Origin: Alistipes sp.
Lineage (GTDB): Bacteria; Bacteroidota; Bacteroidia; Bacteroidales; Rikenellaceae
DNA: 64,000 nt
Assembly: GCA_017410165.1 (NCBI GenBank)
Contig: JAFQRH010000004.1
Span: 62,001 to 126,000, forward strand
Reading direction: 5' to 3'
Shown: in pieces, positions 56,326 through 64,000 of the stretch
Layout of the letters: each line of letters begins with the position of its first letter
Position numbering within the stretch: position 1 is the stretch's first letter
The notes under the pieces: generated by a model
Databases searched by the model: none
Seen by the model: the letters and a program-made list of their open reading frames with translations, nothing else
Told to the model about the DNA's origin: nothing
Program-made: the position numbers and the translations under genes

Positions 56326-59300
56326 TTAATGCGGCTCGACTGCATCGGCATACGTACTCCAACCAACGGCCACTTTATAATCATTAACCGAAGCGCTCGG
56401 TACGTAAATTTTACGACCGGAGGCGTTATTGTTAAATACCTCACTGCCGCAGGTTGGCGGAGTTGTCGGCTCGCAATATACGCTTGTTAATGCATAACAT
56501 TTATTGAATGCGCGCCCCTCTATTTTGGTTACATTTTTCGGAATAGTTACACTTACCAAAGATGCACAATCATAGAATGCGAAACTTCCAATCTCCTGTA
56601 CGCTATCCGAAATAGCGACACTTGTAAGCGAGTAGCAGGTGTCAAATGCGTGGTCATCAATTCTCGTCACACTCGTACCGATAGTGACTGTTTGCAACGA
56701 CGTACAACTTGAAAACGCATAAAGCCCGATAAAGGTAACTTTGTTCGGAATAACAACGCTTGTCAAGGCATCGCAATGATTAAACGCATTTTGGTCAATT
56801 ATTTCAACATTCTGACCGATATTCACACTTTTCAGAGCATAACAATTCTCAAAAGTTGAAGCTTTAATCTCCGTAATACTATCGGGAATATTTATACTCT
56901 TTAACAATTTACAAAGGTAGAATGCCTGCATATCTATCAACTCTATGCCGGCAGGAAGTTCGATATTCTGCAAAAATGTACAATTCCAAAAAGCACCTCT
57001 TCCAATACTCTTTACGCCACTGCCCATCGCAACGGTTTTCAACCAATTACACCACTGAAATGCATACGCGCCAATCTCCGTCACACTATCCGGAATTGTT
57101 ATGCTCGAAAGTGTCGTGCAATCGTAAAACGCGCTCGCGCCTATCGTCGTAAGCGTACCATCAAAGACGATCGTTCCTTCATTGTTGTCGTACGTATTCG
57201 AGATAATACCGACATTAAATGCATCCGCTTTGTTTGGCGTAACGACATTACCGTCCGTCGAAGTGTAGCGGAGTATGGTTTTCTTATTGCTATCACCAAA
57301 CTCCTTTTCGACAATTGCATCGGCATACGCACTCCAACCGGACGTATTTTTGTATGCACCGATCACGGAGTTATCAACAGATGCCGGCACATAAATCTTA
57401 CGGTCGGCGGCGTTTCGGTCAAACACACTACTACCACAAGTTGGCGGAGTTGTCGGCTTGCAATATACATCTTTTAGTGCAGAACAATTTTTGAATGCCG
57501 CATATCCAATCTCGGTCACGCTGTCGGGAATAGTCACACTTGTTAGCGCGGAGCAAGAGTCGAATGCATTATTCCCAATCGAAGTCACGTTGTTTCCGAT
57601 TGCAACACTTGTCAGCGCGGAGCAATAATCGAATGCATTTCTTCCAATCGAAGTAACGTTGTCGGGAATTGTTATTTCCAGCAATGCTTTACACTGACTA
57701 AACGCAAAGCCGGAAATCTTCTTAACCGAAGGACCTATTATCACGCTTTTAAGATTTGTGCAAAACTCAAATGCTCTATCATCAATCAGTGTCACTCCTT
57801 TGGGGATAGTTATCTTTACCAATCCGTAAGTACCTTCAAAAGAGTATGCTCCGATTGTAGTCACTCCTTCCGGAATGGTATATTCGGTCTGACCGGCAGG
57901 GGCATACGAATTGAGTACGCCATCAATAACAAGGCAGCGTTTATCTACCGTCGCATATTTACCATTGAATGCCCCCAACTTGAAACAGTCTTTGAATGGT
58001 TGCTCGCCAATCGTCTTTACGCTATCGGGAATTGTAACACTTGTCAATGCGTAACACATCTGGAAGGCACAGCGGCCAATAGTTTCCAAACCGTTCCCAA
58101 GCGTAATTTCAGATAATTTTGTACAGCTACCAAATGCTGCTTCCCCTATCTCTGTCACACTATTTGGAATCAAAACATCTGTTAATGCAGAGCATTCAAA
58201 GAACGCGAAAGGTTCAATGCTTTTGACGCCGTTACATATTTCCAAATTCTTCAACGAAGAGCAACTATCAAACGCTCTTTCACCAATCGTCTCGACGCTT
58301 GATGGAATTGACACTGTTTGCAATGCCGCGCAATCACAAAAAGTATTATATTTAATCTCTGTCAAGCGGTTGGAGAGCACGACCTTTGTCAGAGCAGTGC
58401 ATCGCTGAAATGCACTCTCACCAATTGAGGTTACGCTGTTCGGAATCGTGATATTAACTATACCATCGCATCGCTGGAATGCACTATCACCAATCGTTTT
58501 GACCGTCTCTGGAATGGTTATACTTGTAAGTTTATAGCGCTGATAAAACGCATCATTACCAATCTCTGTCACATTGCCATCACAGACAATCTTTCCGACA
58601 CCATTTTCGTAGGTGTTAGAGAGGACATTTGCACCAAAACGCGCATATTTGGGTTCAACCACGGTGCCATCGATCGAAGTGTAGTAAATTACGTTGGTGG
58701 CAGCGTACTTAACCTCCTCCATCGGCACGATATGACCACGCTTAACAACGACCTGCTTCGGGGTCGTTTTGGTCATCTGCGTTCCGTCCGCGCACACTGC
58801 TGTTGCAGTAAGACCTTTGGCAAAGGTTTGTGGTGGCAGTGCAATATAGAATGAGGTTGGCGACTCGCCATTAAGCTCAACTCCCGAGCCACAATCGAGC
58901 GTCACACTAGTCAATATAACATCATCGGCCGATGCTGCATCCGATGCCGAAGCCGTAACACACGAGCCATCCGACGAGTTGATATAGATATCGCCGGCGA
59001 CCTGTTCGCCATCATTGCCTTGCAATGTAATCTTCTCGACACACGTTGCATCCGCACCGGCAAACTGCAATTTCAGCCAACCACAAACATTTTTGAAGAC
59101 CAGATGATCCGTCTCGCCCGACGAAACCAAAATCGACGAGCCAACACCGAAACTATCCTTCAAATAGGACTGCTCGGCAGAGAGCGATGCCCGCACAACA
59201 AGCGTCGCAGGGTCGATACTATATGTGTCGCTATACGGATACACAGCCACTACACGATTCGTAGCAGAAGTTGCCTCGCCCGCTGCAACTTTCATAAGGG

Positions 59301-59562
59301 AGCCACTCTCGTCGCCTGTCGAGCCCTGAAAAGCCCACTTATCGTTGCCGTTCGAGAGATAAAATACCGAGACAAGATCGCCTGCGGTCCAAACCATCGT
59401 ACGCCCTTGAAGTTCGACACGCGCATCTTGCCCATCGAACGATGCGTATAGTTGCGTAGGCACGGTCGGAATCTCCGGCATAAGGTCTTGCGTCGTATCG
59501 GTCGAGCAAGCAGCGAATACGCTCGCCACAAGCGCAAAAAGGAAAAAGCGTTTCATATTCAT
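56326..59562 (-). CDS. BspA-type leucine-rich repeat surface lipoprotein
   Basis: 1078 residues from ATG 59562 (ATG 59556 two codons later is as likely; the frame upstream has no signal peptide). Lipobox with Cys19 (FAACSTD). The N-terminal 290 residues look fimbrillin-like (TMVWTAGDLVSVFYLSNGN). Two large arrays of about 23-residue LRR_5/BspA repeats follow (consensus TSITIPDSVTEIGxxAFxxC), each starting with a YTSxDGxVV-type strand and ending with a PTTPPTCGSxVF and RKIYVP cap. BspA-type proteins mediate surface adhesion. No type IX C-terminal domain is visible. Confidence 0.88.
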   Translation of the reverse strand: MNMKRFFLFALVASVFAACSTDTTQDLMPEIPTVPTQLYASFDGQDARVELQGRTMVWTAGDLVSVFYLSNGNDKWAFQGSTGDESGSLMKVAAGEATSATNRVVAVYPYSDTYSIDPATLVVRASLSAEQSYLKDSFGVGSSILVSSGETDHLVFKNVCGWLKLQFAGADATCVEKITLQGNDGEQVAGDIYINSSDGSCVTASASDAASADDVILTSVTLDCGSGVELNGESPTSFYIALPPQTFAKGLTATAVCADGTQMTKTTPKQVVVKRGHIVPMEEVKYAATNVIYYTSIDGTVVEPKYARFGANVLSNTYENGVGKIVCDGNVTEIGNDAFYQRYKLTSITIPETVKTIGDSAFQRCDGIVNITIPNSVTSIGESAFQRCTALTKVVLSNRLTEIKYNTFCDCAALQTVSIPSSVETIGERAFDSCSSLKNLEICNGVKSIEPFAFFECSALTDVLIPNSVTEIGEAAFGSCTKLSEITLGNGLETIGRCAFQMCYALTSVTIPDSVKTIGEQPFKDCFKLGAFNGKYATVDKRCLVIDGVLNSYAPAGQTEYTIPEGVTTIGAYSFEGTYGLVKITIPKGVTLIDDRAFEFCTNLKSVIIGPSVKKISGFAFSQCKALLEITIPDNVTSIGRNAFDYCSALTSVAIGNNVTSIGNNAFDSCSALTSVTIPDSVTEIGYAAFKNCSALKDVYCKPTTPPTCGSSVFDRNAADRKIYVPASVDNSVIGAYKNTSGWSAYADAIVEKEFGDSNKKTILRYTSTDGNVVTPNKADAFNVGIISNTYDNNEGTIVFDGTLTTIGASAFYDCTTLSSITIPDSVTEIGAYAFQWCNWLKTVAMGSGVKSIGRGAFWNCTFLQNIELPAGIELIDMQAFYLCKLLKSINIPDSITEIKASTFENCYALKSVNIGQNVEIIDQNAFNHCDALTSVVIPNKVTFIGLYAFSSCTSLQTVTIGTSVTRIDDHAFDTCYSLTSVAISDSVQEIGSFAFYDCASLVSVTIPKNVTKIEGRAFNKCYALTSVYCEPTTPPTCGSEVFNNNASGRKIYVPSASVNDYKVAVGWSTYADAVEPH

Positions 59563-59572
59563 AGCATCCGAT

Positions 59573-59725
59573 TTACTCTTCAACATACCCTTCGTGTGGT
59601 TGCATTGCCCACCCCTGCTCGGGATCAACAACCGGAATTTCGAGCGAAGCGCCGTAGCCACGCTCGGCAAGCAATGCTATTTCGCGCAACACGGGCGCAG
59701 TGTATGTTGCTATTTGTCTATTCAT
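59573..59725 (-). CDS. small ORF of 50 residues upstream of the BspA-type gene
   Basis: Starts ATG 59725 (MNRQIATYTAPVLREIALLA), ends 10 bases before the BspA-type start. Small proteins of this kind, with a YxAPxxxEI-like core, often precede surface-protein genes in Bacteroidales; that parallel is from memory. Codon use looks normal and a -7 box lies upstream. No function can be given; it might be a leader peptide or partner. Confidence 0.6.
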   Translation of the reverse strand: MNRQIATYTAPVLREIALLAERGYGASLEIPVVDPEQGWAMQPHEGYVEE

Positions 59726-59752
59726 AATGCAATTATTGTGGTTTAATCGCCA

Positions 59753-59760
59753 CAAAGGTA
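59753..59760 (-). promoter_or_regulatory. -7 box of the BspA-type transcription unit
   Basis: TACCTTTG on the minus strand matches TAnnTTTG. It is divergent from, and 8 bases away from, the argS -33 element. Confidence 0.6.
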
Positions 59761-59767
59761 CGATTTT

Positions 59768-59799
59768 TTTGGCAAATCGTATTAAAAAGAGTATCTTTG
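59768..59799 (+). promoter_or_regulatory. promoter of argS
   Basis: TTTG (59768-59771), a 20-base spacer and TATCTTTG (59792-59799), exact consensus, 23 bases before argS. Confidence 0.88.
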
Positions 59800-59822
59800 C
59801 GCAAATTATTTCAAGCCAAGAT

Positions 59823-61604
59823 ATGAATATCGAACAACACATTTCGGAGGTAGTTTTACGCACGGTTGCCGCGCTCTATGGAGAGGTGGCTCCGGCTCAA
59901 ATTCAGATACAAAAAACACGCAAGGAGTTTGCGGGCGACTATACGCTCGTCACATTCCCTCTGCTCAAAGTGTCGCGCAAGTCGCCCGAAGCAACCGCTA
60001 CGGAGATTGGCGAGCAAATCATTGCGGAGAATGCCGAATTTGGAGCATTCAATGTCATCAAGGGATTTCTCAATTTGTCGCTCAATGCATCGTTTTGGAG
60101 CGAGCGGTTTGCCGAGATTGCAACCGACGACAACTATGGTGTGGCAGCTCCTACGGGTCGCAATATTATGATTGAGTACTCGTCGCCGAATACCAACAAG
60201 CCGCTGCACTTGGGACACATCCGTAACAATCTGCTCGGTTATTCGGTAGCACAGATTCTCAAAGCCAACGGCCACAACGTAATCAAAGTAAACCTCGTAA
60301 ACGACAGAGGTATTCACATCTGTAAGTCGATGGTTGCGTGGTTGCTCTATGGCAACGGTGCCACACCGGAGAGCACGGGCAAGAAGGGCGACCACCTCGT
60401 AGGCGACTACTATGTCGAGTTCGACAAACACTATAAGCAGGAAATCAAAGAGCTTGTTGCCGGCGGTGTGGAGGAGGACGAGGCAAAGAAACGTGCTCCG
60501 ATTATGTTGCAAGCACAGGAGATGCTCCGCAAATGGGAGGCAAAGGACGAAGAGGTTCGCGCATTGTGGGCAAAGATGAACGGCTGGGTTTACGACGGTT
60601 TCGACGTAACATATAAAGCATTGGGTGTCGATTTCGACAAGGTTTACTACGAGTCGCAGACCTATCTGCTCGGTAAGTCGATTGTACAGGAGGGTTTGGA
60701 TAAGGGCGTATTCTTCCGCAAGGAGGATGGCTCGGTATGGATTGACCTCACGGCAGACGGCCTCGACCAGAAGTTGTTGTTGCGTGGCGACGGCACGTCG
60801 GTCTATATGACGCAGGATTTGGGAACGGCAATGCAGCGTTTCGACGAGAATGCACTCGACGATATCATCTACGTCGTAGGCAACGAGCAGAATTATCACT
60901 TCCAAGTCCTAAAACTCGTATTGAAAAAGTTGGGCTACGATTGGAGCGACAACATCTACCACCTTTCGTACGGTATGGTCGAGTTGCCTGAGGGCAAGAT
61001 GAAGTCGCGAGAGGGCACGGTTGTCGATGCTGACGACTTGGTTGCCGATATGATTTCGACAGCGCACGAAATGTCTGCCGAATTGGGCAAATTGGATGGT
61101 TGCTCCGAAGAGGAGGCAAACTGCATCTGCTCAATGGTCGGTCTTGGTGCGCTCAAATACTTCATTTTGAAGGTCGATCCGAAGAAGACAATGCTCTTCG
61201 ACCCACGCGAGTCCATCGACTTCAACGGCAACACAGGACCGTTTATCCAATACACTCACGCCCGCATCTGTTCGGTGTTGCGCAAGGCCGACGAACAGCA
61301 TATCGACTACAAACGTGCAGGCGTTGCGGCAGAGTATTTGCCGGAGGAGATTGAGATTATAAAAACACTCTGCGACTACCCTTCGGTCGTTGCTGCGGCA
61401 GGCGAACAGTTTGCGCCATCGTTGATTGCGGCATACACCTACGAGTTGTGTAAACTATTCAATGGCTACTACCACGACCACTCGATTCTGCGCGAGGAGT
61501 GTAACGAAGCAAAGTGTATGCGTCTGCAACTTGCAGCACAGGTTGCACGCATAATTTCGCGTTCGATGCGACTGCTCGGAATCGATGTTCCGCAGAGAAT
61601 GTAA
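59823..61604 (+). CDS. argS: arginyl-tRNA synthetase
   Basis: 593 residues from ATG 59823; the longer frame to 59700 runs through the promoter. N-terminal Add1 domain, then class I HIGH motif as HLGH (PNTNKPLHLGHIRNN, near residue 130), and KMSKS equivalent KMKSREGT, followed by the DALR anticodon-binding domain (C-terminal RMRLLGIDVPQRM). Charges tRNA-Arg. Own promoter. Confidence 0.96.
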   Translation: MNIEQHISEVVLRTVAALYGEVAPAQIQIQKTRKEFAGDYTLVTFPLLKVSRKSPEATATEIGEQIIAENAEFGAFNVIKGFLNLSLNASFWSERFAEIATDDNYGVAAPTGRNIMIEYSSPNTNKPLHLGHIRNNLLGYSVAQILKANGHNVIKVNLVNDRGIHICKSMVAWLLYGNGATPESTGKKGDHLVGDYYVEFDKHYKQEIKELVAGGVEEDEAKKRAPIMLQAQEMLRKWEAKDEEVRALWAKMNGWVYDGFDVTYKALGVDFDKVYYESQTYLLGKSIVQEGLDKGVFFRKEDGSVWIDLTADGLDQKLLLRGDGTSVYMTQDLGTAMQRFDENALDDIIYVVGNEQNYHFQVLKLVLKKLGYDWSDNIYHLSYGMVELPEGKMKSREGTVVDADDLVADMISTAHEMSAELGKLDGCSEEEANCICSMVGLGALKYFILKVDPKKTMLFDPRESIDFNGNTGPFIQYTHARICSVLRKADEQHIDYKRAGVAAEYLPEEIEIIKTLCDYPSVVAAAGEQFAPSLIAAYTYELCKLFNGYYHDHSILREECNEAKCMRLQLAAQVARIISRSMRLLGIDVPQRM

Positions 61605-61631
61605 AACAAAACACACCATACGAAAAGAGAT

Positions 61632-62645
61632 ATGGCAGGTTCCAATTTTGTTGATTACGTAAAGATTTTCGCCCGTTCGGGTCACGGCGGAGCCGGTTCG
61701 GCACACTTCCGTCGCGAGAAGTTTGTCGCCTTCGGTGGTCCGGATGGCGGCGACGGCGGCAAGGGCGGCAGCATCATACTGCGGGGCGACAGCCAATATT
61801 GGACGCTGATTCACCTCAAATACCAACGTCACCAATTCGCCGAAGATGGCGAATGCGGTTCCGGTGCGCGCTCGTCGGGCAAGGATGCCAAGGATATCAT
61901 CATTCCCGTTCCGCTCGGCACGGTTGCACGTCGCATTGTCGAGGCAGAGGATGGCACAACCGATATGCAATACGTCGGCGAGGTAACCGAAGATGGCGAG
62001 CAGTTGGTACTGCTCAAAGGTGGTCGTGGCGGTCTTGGTAATTGGCACTTTAAGACCCCGACCAATCAAGCACCACGATATGCTCAACCCGGCGAGGAGG
62101 GCGACGAGGGTGCATTTGTTCTCGAATTGAAGGTATTGGCAGATGTCGGTTTGGTCGGCTTCCCTAACGCCGGCAAAAGCACTTTGTTGTCGGTTGTATC
62201 GGCTGCGAAACCGAAGATTGCCAACTACGCCTTTACGACATTGGAGCCAAATCTCGGCATCGTCGAGGCGCGTAACGGCCACTCGTTCGTTATGGCGGAC
62301 ATCCCGGGCATCATCGAGGGCGCACACGAGGGTAAAGGTCTCGGCACGCGATTCCTGCGCCACATTGAGCGCAACTCAATTCTGCTGTTTATGATTCCGG
62401 CCGATAGCGACGATATTCGCCACGATTACGAAGTATTGCTCGGCGAATTGACACAATACAATCCGGAGCTCCTGGACAAACAACGTCTGCTTGCTATCAC
62501 GAAGTGCGATATGCTGGACGATGAACTTATCGAGCAGATGAAAGCGCACCTGCCGGAGGGGATTGAGTCGGTATTCATCTCGTCGGTTGCCGGTCTGAAC
62601 ATTGCCCGACTCAAAGATATGCTTTGGGCGGCATTGCAACAATAG
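61632..62645 (+). CDS. obg: Obg-family GTPase
   Basis: 337 residues. The glycine-rich Obg fold (1-160, [13 protein letters not shown]) and the GTPase domain with G1 GFPNAGKST, switch [11 protein letters not shown] and G3 [14 protein letters not shown] are intact. No C-terminal extension. Role in 50S ribosome assembly. Starts 27 bases after argS; the next gene starts 6 bases after its stop. Confidence 0.94.
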   Translation: MAGSNFVDYVKIFARSGHGGAGSAHFRREKFVAFGGPDGGDGGKGGSIILRGDSQYWTLIHLKYQRHQFAEDGECGSGARSSGKDAKDIIIPVPLGTVARRIVEAEDGTTDMQYVGEVTEDGEQLVLLKGGRGGLGNWHFKTPTNQAPRYAQPGEEGDEGAFVLELKVLADVGLVGFPNAGKSTLLSVVSAAKPKIANYAFTTLEPNLGIVEARNGHSFVMADIPGIIEGAHEGKGLGTRFLRHIERNSILLFMIPADSDDIRHDYEVLLGELTQYNPELLDKQRLLAITKCDMLDDELIEQMKAHLPEGIESVFISSVAGLNIARLKDMLWAALQQ

Positions 62646-62651
62646 TACGAT

Positions 62652-64000
62652 ATGTGGCGACAATGTCGAAATAGCATTGTCACGCTACTTTTATTGGTAT
62701 CGTGCGGCTCTGTTTTCGGACAAGAGTTGCACGATTATCGTTATTACAAACTCTTCGAGCCGGCCGACATTGGCGAGCCACTCATTGAGGAGCGTGATTC
62801 TGTCGTACTCCCGTCAATCACAGCTCCGTCGCGCCCCGACAGCCGACTATTCGATTTCGGTTTCTCGTTCGTACGCCACGCACGACGTGGCACGTTTTAC
62901 CACGAGCGACACACTTCGCTGAACGGCATTCGCATCCGCAACTTCCACTCGGGCGATGCCTTCCGCCTACAACTCGCACAACGCAACTCGGCCGCCATTT
63001 CGCTCGGCGAACGCTCGATAGGCAGTGCAACATCTGCGGCAGAATACACCATTGTACGCCCATCGCGCCAACGCACGAGCATCGGCATTGCGCTCTCGTC
63101 GCGTAACCTGCCCGGTACGATATCGGCAACAACCTCGCAACGCATATCAAAGGATTGGGATATCGCCATCGACATCGCTGCACGTATGGGCAACGACGTT
63201 CACATCAAAGGTGTGTTTGCTGACGAATTAACCCTGCACGCCGCCGTTACAGGCACGATTGACTCCCTGCATCGACTCTCGTTTGCATTGCTTGCGTCAC
63301 CCGCTCGACGCGGTCTGCGCTCTTCGTCTGTCGGACAAGCGTTCTCGCTCACAGGCAACCCACTCTATAATCCATCGTGGGGATATAGCAACGGGAAGGT
63401 ACGCAACTCGCGTGTCAGTCGCGACTTTACTCCAACACTTATCGGCTCGTACGAGAGCACTCTCTCGCCAAACACAACGCTTTCCATCTCACTTGGTGCA
63501 ACTATCGGTCGCCAAAGCGTCTCGACGCTCGATTGGTTTGACGCTCCGACACCCGCTCCGGACAACTATCGCTATATGCCCGACTACTTCACCGATGCGG
63601 ATATCTCCGATGCCGTAGCCGATGTATGGCGGGCGAATGATACCTCATATACGCAAATAAATTTCGACGAACTATACGCTCGGAATCGGCTGAATGGCGG
63701 AGAGTCACTGTATGCCATCGCCGACCGCGTAGAGCAAATCACCAACTTGCAACTACACGCCGCTGCCCGCACGTCGCTTGGCGAACAACACAGTGTTGTA
63801 TATGGTGCAAGTGGCGAGATTGCACGCTCTCGCAACTACAAACGAATGCGCGACTTGCTCGGAGGCAACCATATAACAGATATCGACCACTACCTGATTG
63901 ACGACGATTCGTTCCGCAACTCTCTGCAAAACGATCTGCGCCACCCGAATCGCAAAATCGGAGTTGGCGACCACTATGGCTATAATTACGCACTCACCTC
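62652..64000 (+). CDS. divergent TonB-receptor-like outer-membrane protein (3' partial)
   Basis: Open frame from ATG 62652 to the window end, so no stop is seen (449 residues visible). Signal peptide ends about 24 (CGSVFGQE). The sequence aligns with the receptor at 959: TSLNGIRIRN matches YLNGIRFND, NYRYMPDYF matches YYRYLPSNY, and LYARNR matches MYNANR. The carboxypeptidase-regulatory domain is missing, and the plug is short and degenerate, so a TonB-independent role is possible. In-frame with obg spacing, likely co-transcribed. Confidence 0.78.
   Translation, partial: MWRQCRNSIVTLLLLVSCGSVFGQELHDYRYYKLFEPADIGEPLIEERDSVVLPSITAPSRPDSRLFDFGFSFVRHARRGTFYHERHTSLNGIRIRNFHSGDAFRLQLAQRNSAAISLGERSIGSATSAAEYTIVRPSRQRTSIGIALSSRNLPGTISATTSQRISKDWDIAIDIAARMGNDVHIKGVFADELTLHAAVTGTIDSLHRLSFALLASPARRGLRSSSVGQAFSLTGNPLYNPSWGYSNGKVRNSRVSRDFTPTLIGSYESTLSPNTTLSISLGATIGRQSVSTLDWFDAPTPAPDNYRYMPDYFTDADISDAVADVWRANDTSYTQINFDELYARNRLNGGESLYAIADRVEQITNLQLHAAARTSLGEQHSVVYGASGEIARSRNYKRMRDLLGGNHITDIDHYLIDDDSFRNSLQNDLRHPNRKIGVGDHYGYNYALT

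Noticed and set aside
56900..59000. CRISPR-like periodic repeats
   Set aside because: The periodicity is coding: BspA leucine-rich repeats of about 23 residues, without spacers of a constant type.
59700..59822. Longer start of argS
   Set aside because: Would place the promoter inside the coding region; the family N-terminus begins at 59823.

Overview
The window reads as chromosome of a gut-type Bacteroidales bacterium, most like Alistipes or another Rikenellaceae. Reasons seen in the sequence: promoters of the Bacteroidetes form TTTG-N20-TAnnTTTG in front of many genes; almost no Shine-Dalgarno sites; many lipoproteins and outer-membrane barrels; families largely restricted to this phylum (DUF4199, DUF4293, DUF4493, DUF5689, PCMD, fimbrillin-like, PorX, BspA-type repeats). 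The genus is inference.

Layout. 1-5125: operon of a secreted endonuclease (cut by the window start), a TonB-dependent receptor and a DUF5689 lipoprotein. 5183-5640: gap holding repeats, a hairpin and, on the minus strand, a small SRP RNA gene (ffs) whose promoter is interleaved with that of mltG. 5647-8753: mltG, DUF4199, glycosyltransferase, DUF4293. 8953-14423: outer-membrane barrel plus potABCD polyamine transporter. 14513-17490: AspT-family exchanger and an aminotransferase. 17620-29720: surface polysaccharide locus with UDP-sugar epimerase, complete dTDP-rhamnose pathway (rfbACDB), four glycosyltransferases, a Wzy-like polymerase, an acyltransferase, a nucleotidyltransferase-like protein and a HAD phosphatase; no flippase is visible. 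29733-35426: SDR, DMT-family membrane protein, porX with a Nudix hydrolase, and an S9 peptidase lipoprotein.

35586-45998: a long surface-protein operon with a fimbrillin-like lipoprotein, three DUF4493 lipoproteins (one fused to a PCMD domain), two paralogous outer-membrane barrels, a second PCMD lipoprotein and an HD phosphohydrolase. 46189-48633: hpt, queE, a FtsB/DivIC-like protein and thiL. 48744-50601: an AT-rich minus-strand pair, a beta-class DNA methyltransferase and a 347-residue protein with DHH-phosphoesterase-like motifs. This is the best candidate in the window for an undescribed system, probably restriction or defence. 50793-56227: M16 peptidase, DUF456, panD, panC, tsaE. 56326-59725: large BspA-type repeat lipoprotein with an internal module duplication, preceded by a 50-residue ORF. 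59823 to the end: argS, obg and the 5' part of a divergent TonB-receptor-like barrel that runs off the window.

Most genes are ordinary core or cell-envelope genes. No tRNA, rRNA, insertion sequence, integrase or CRISPR array was recognised.
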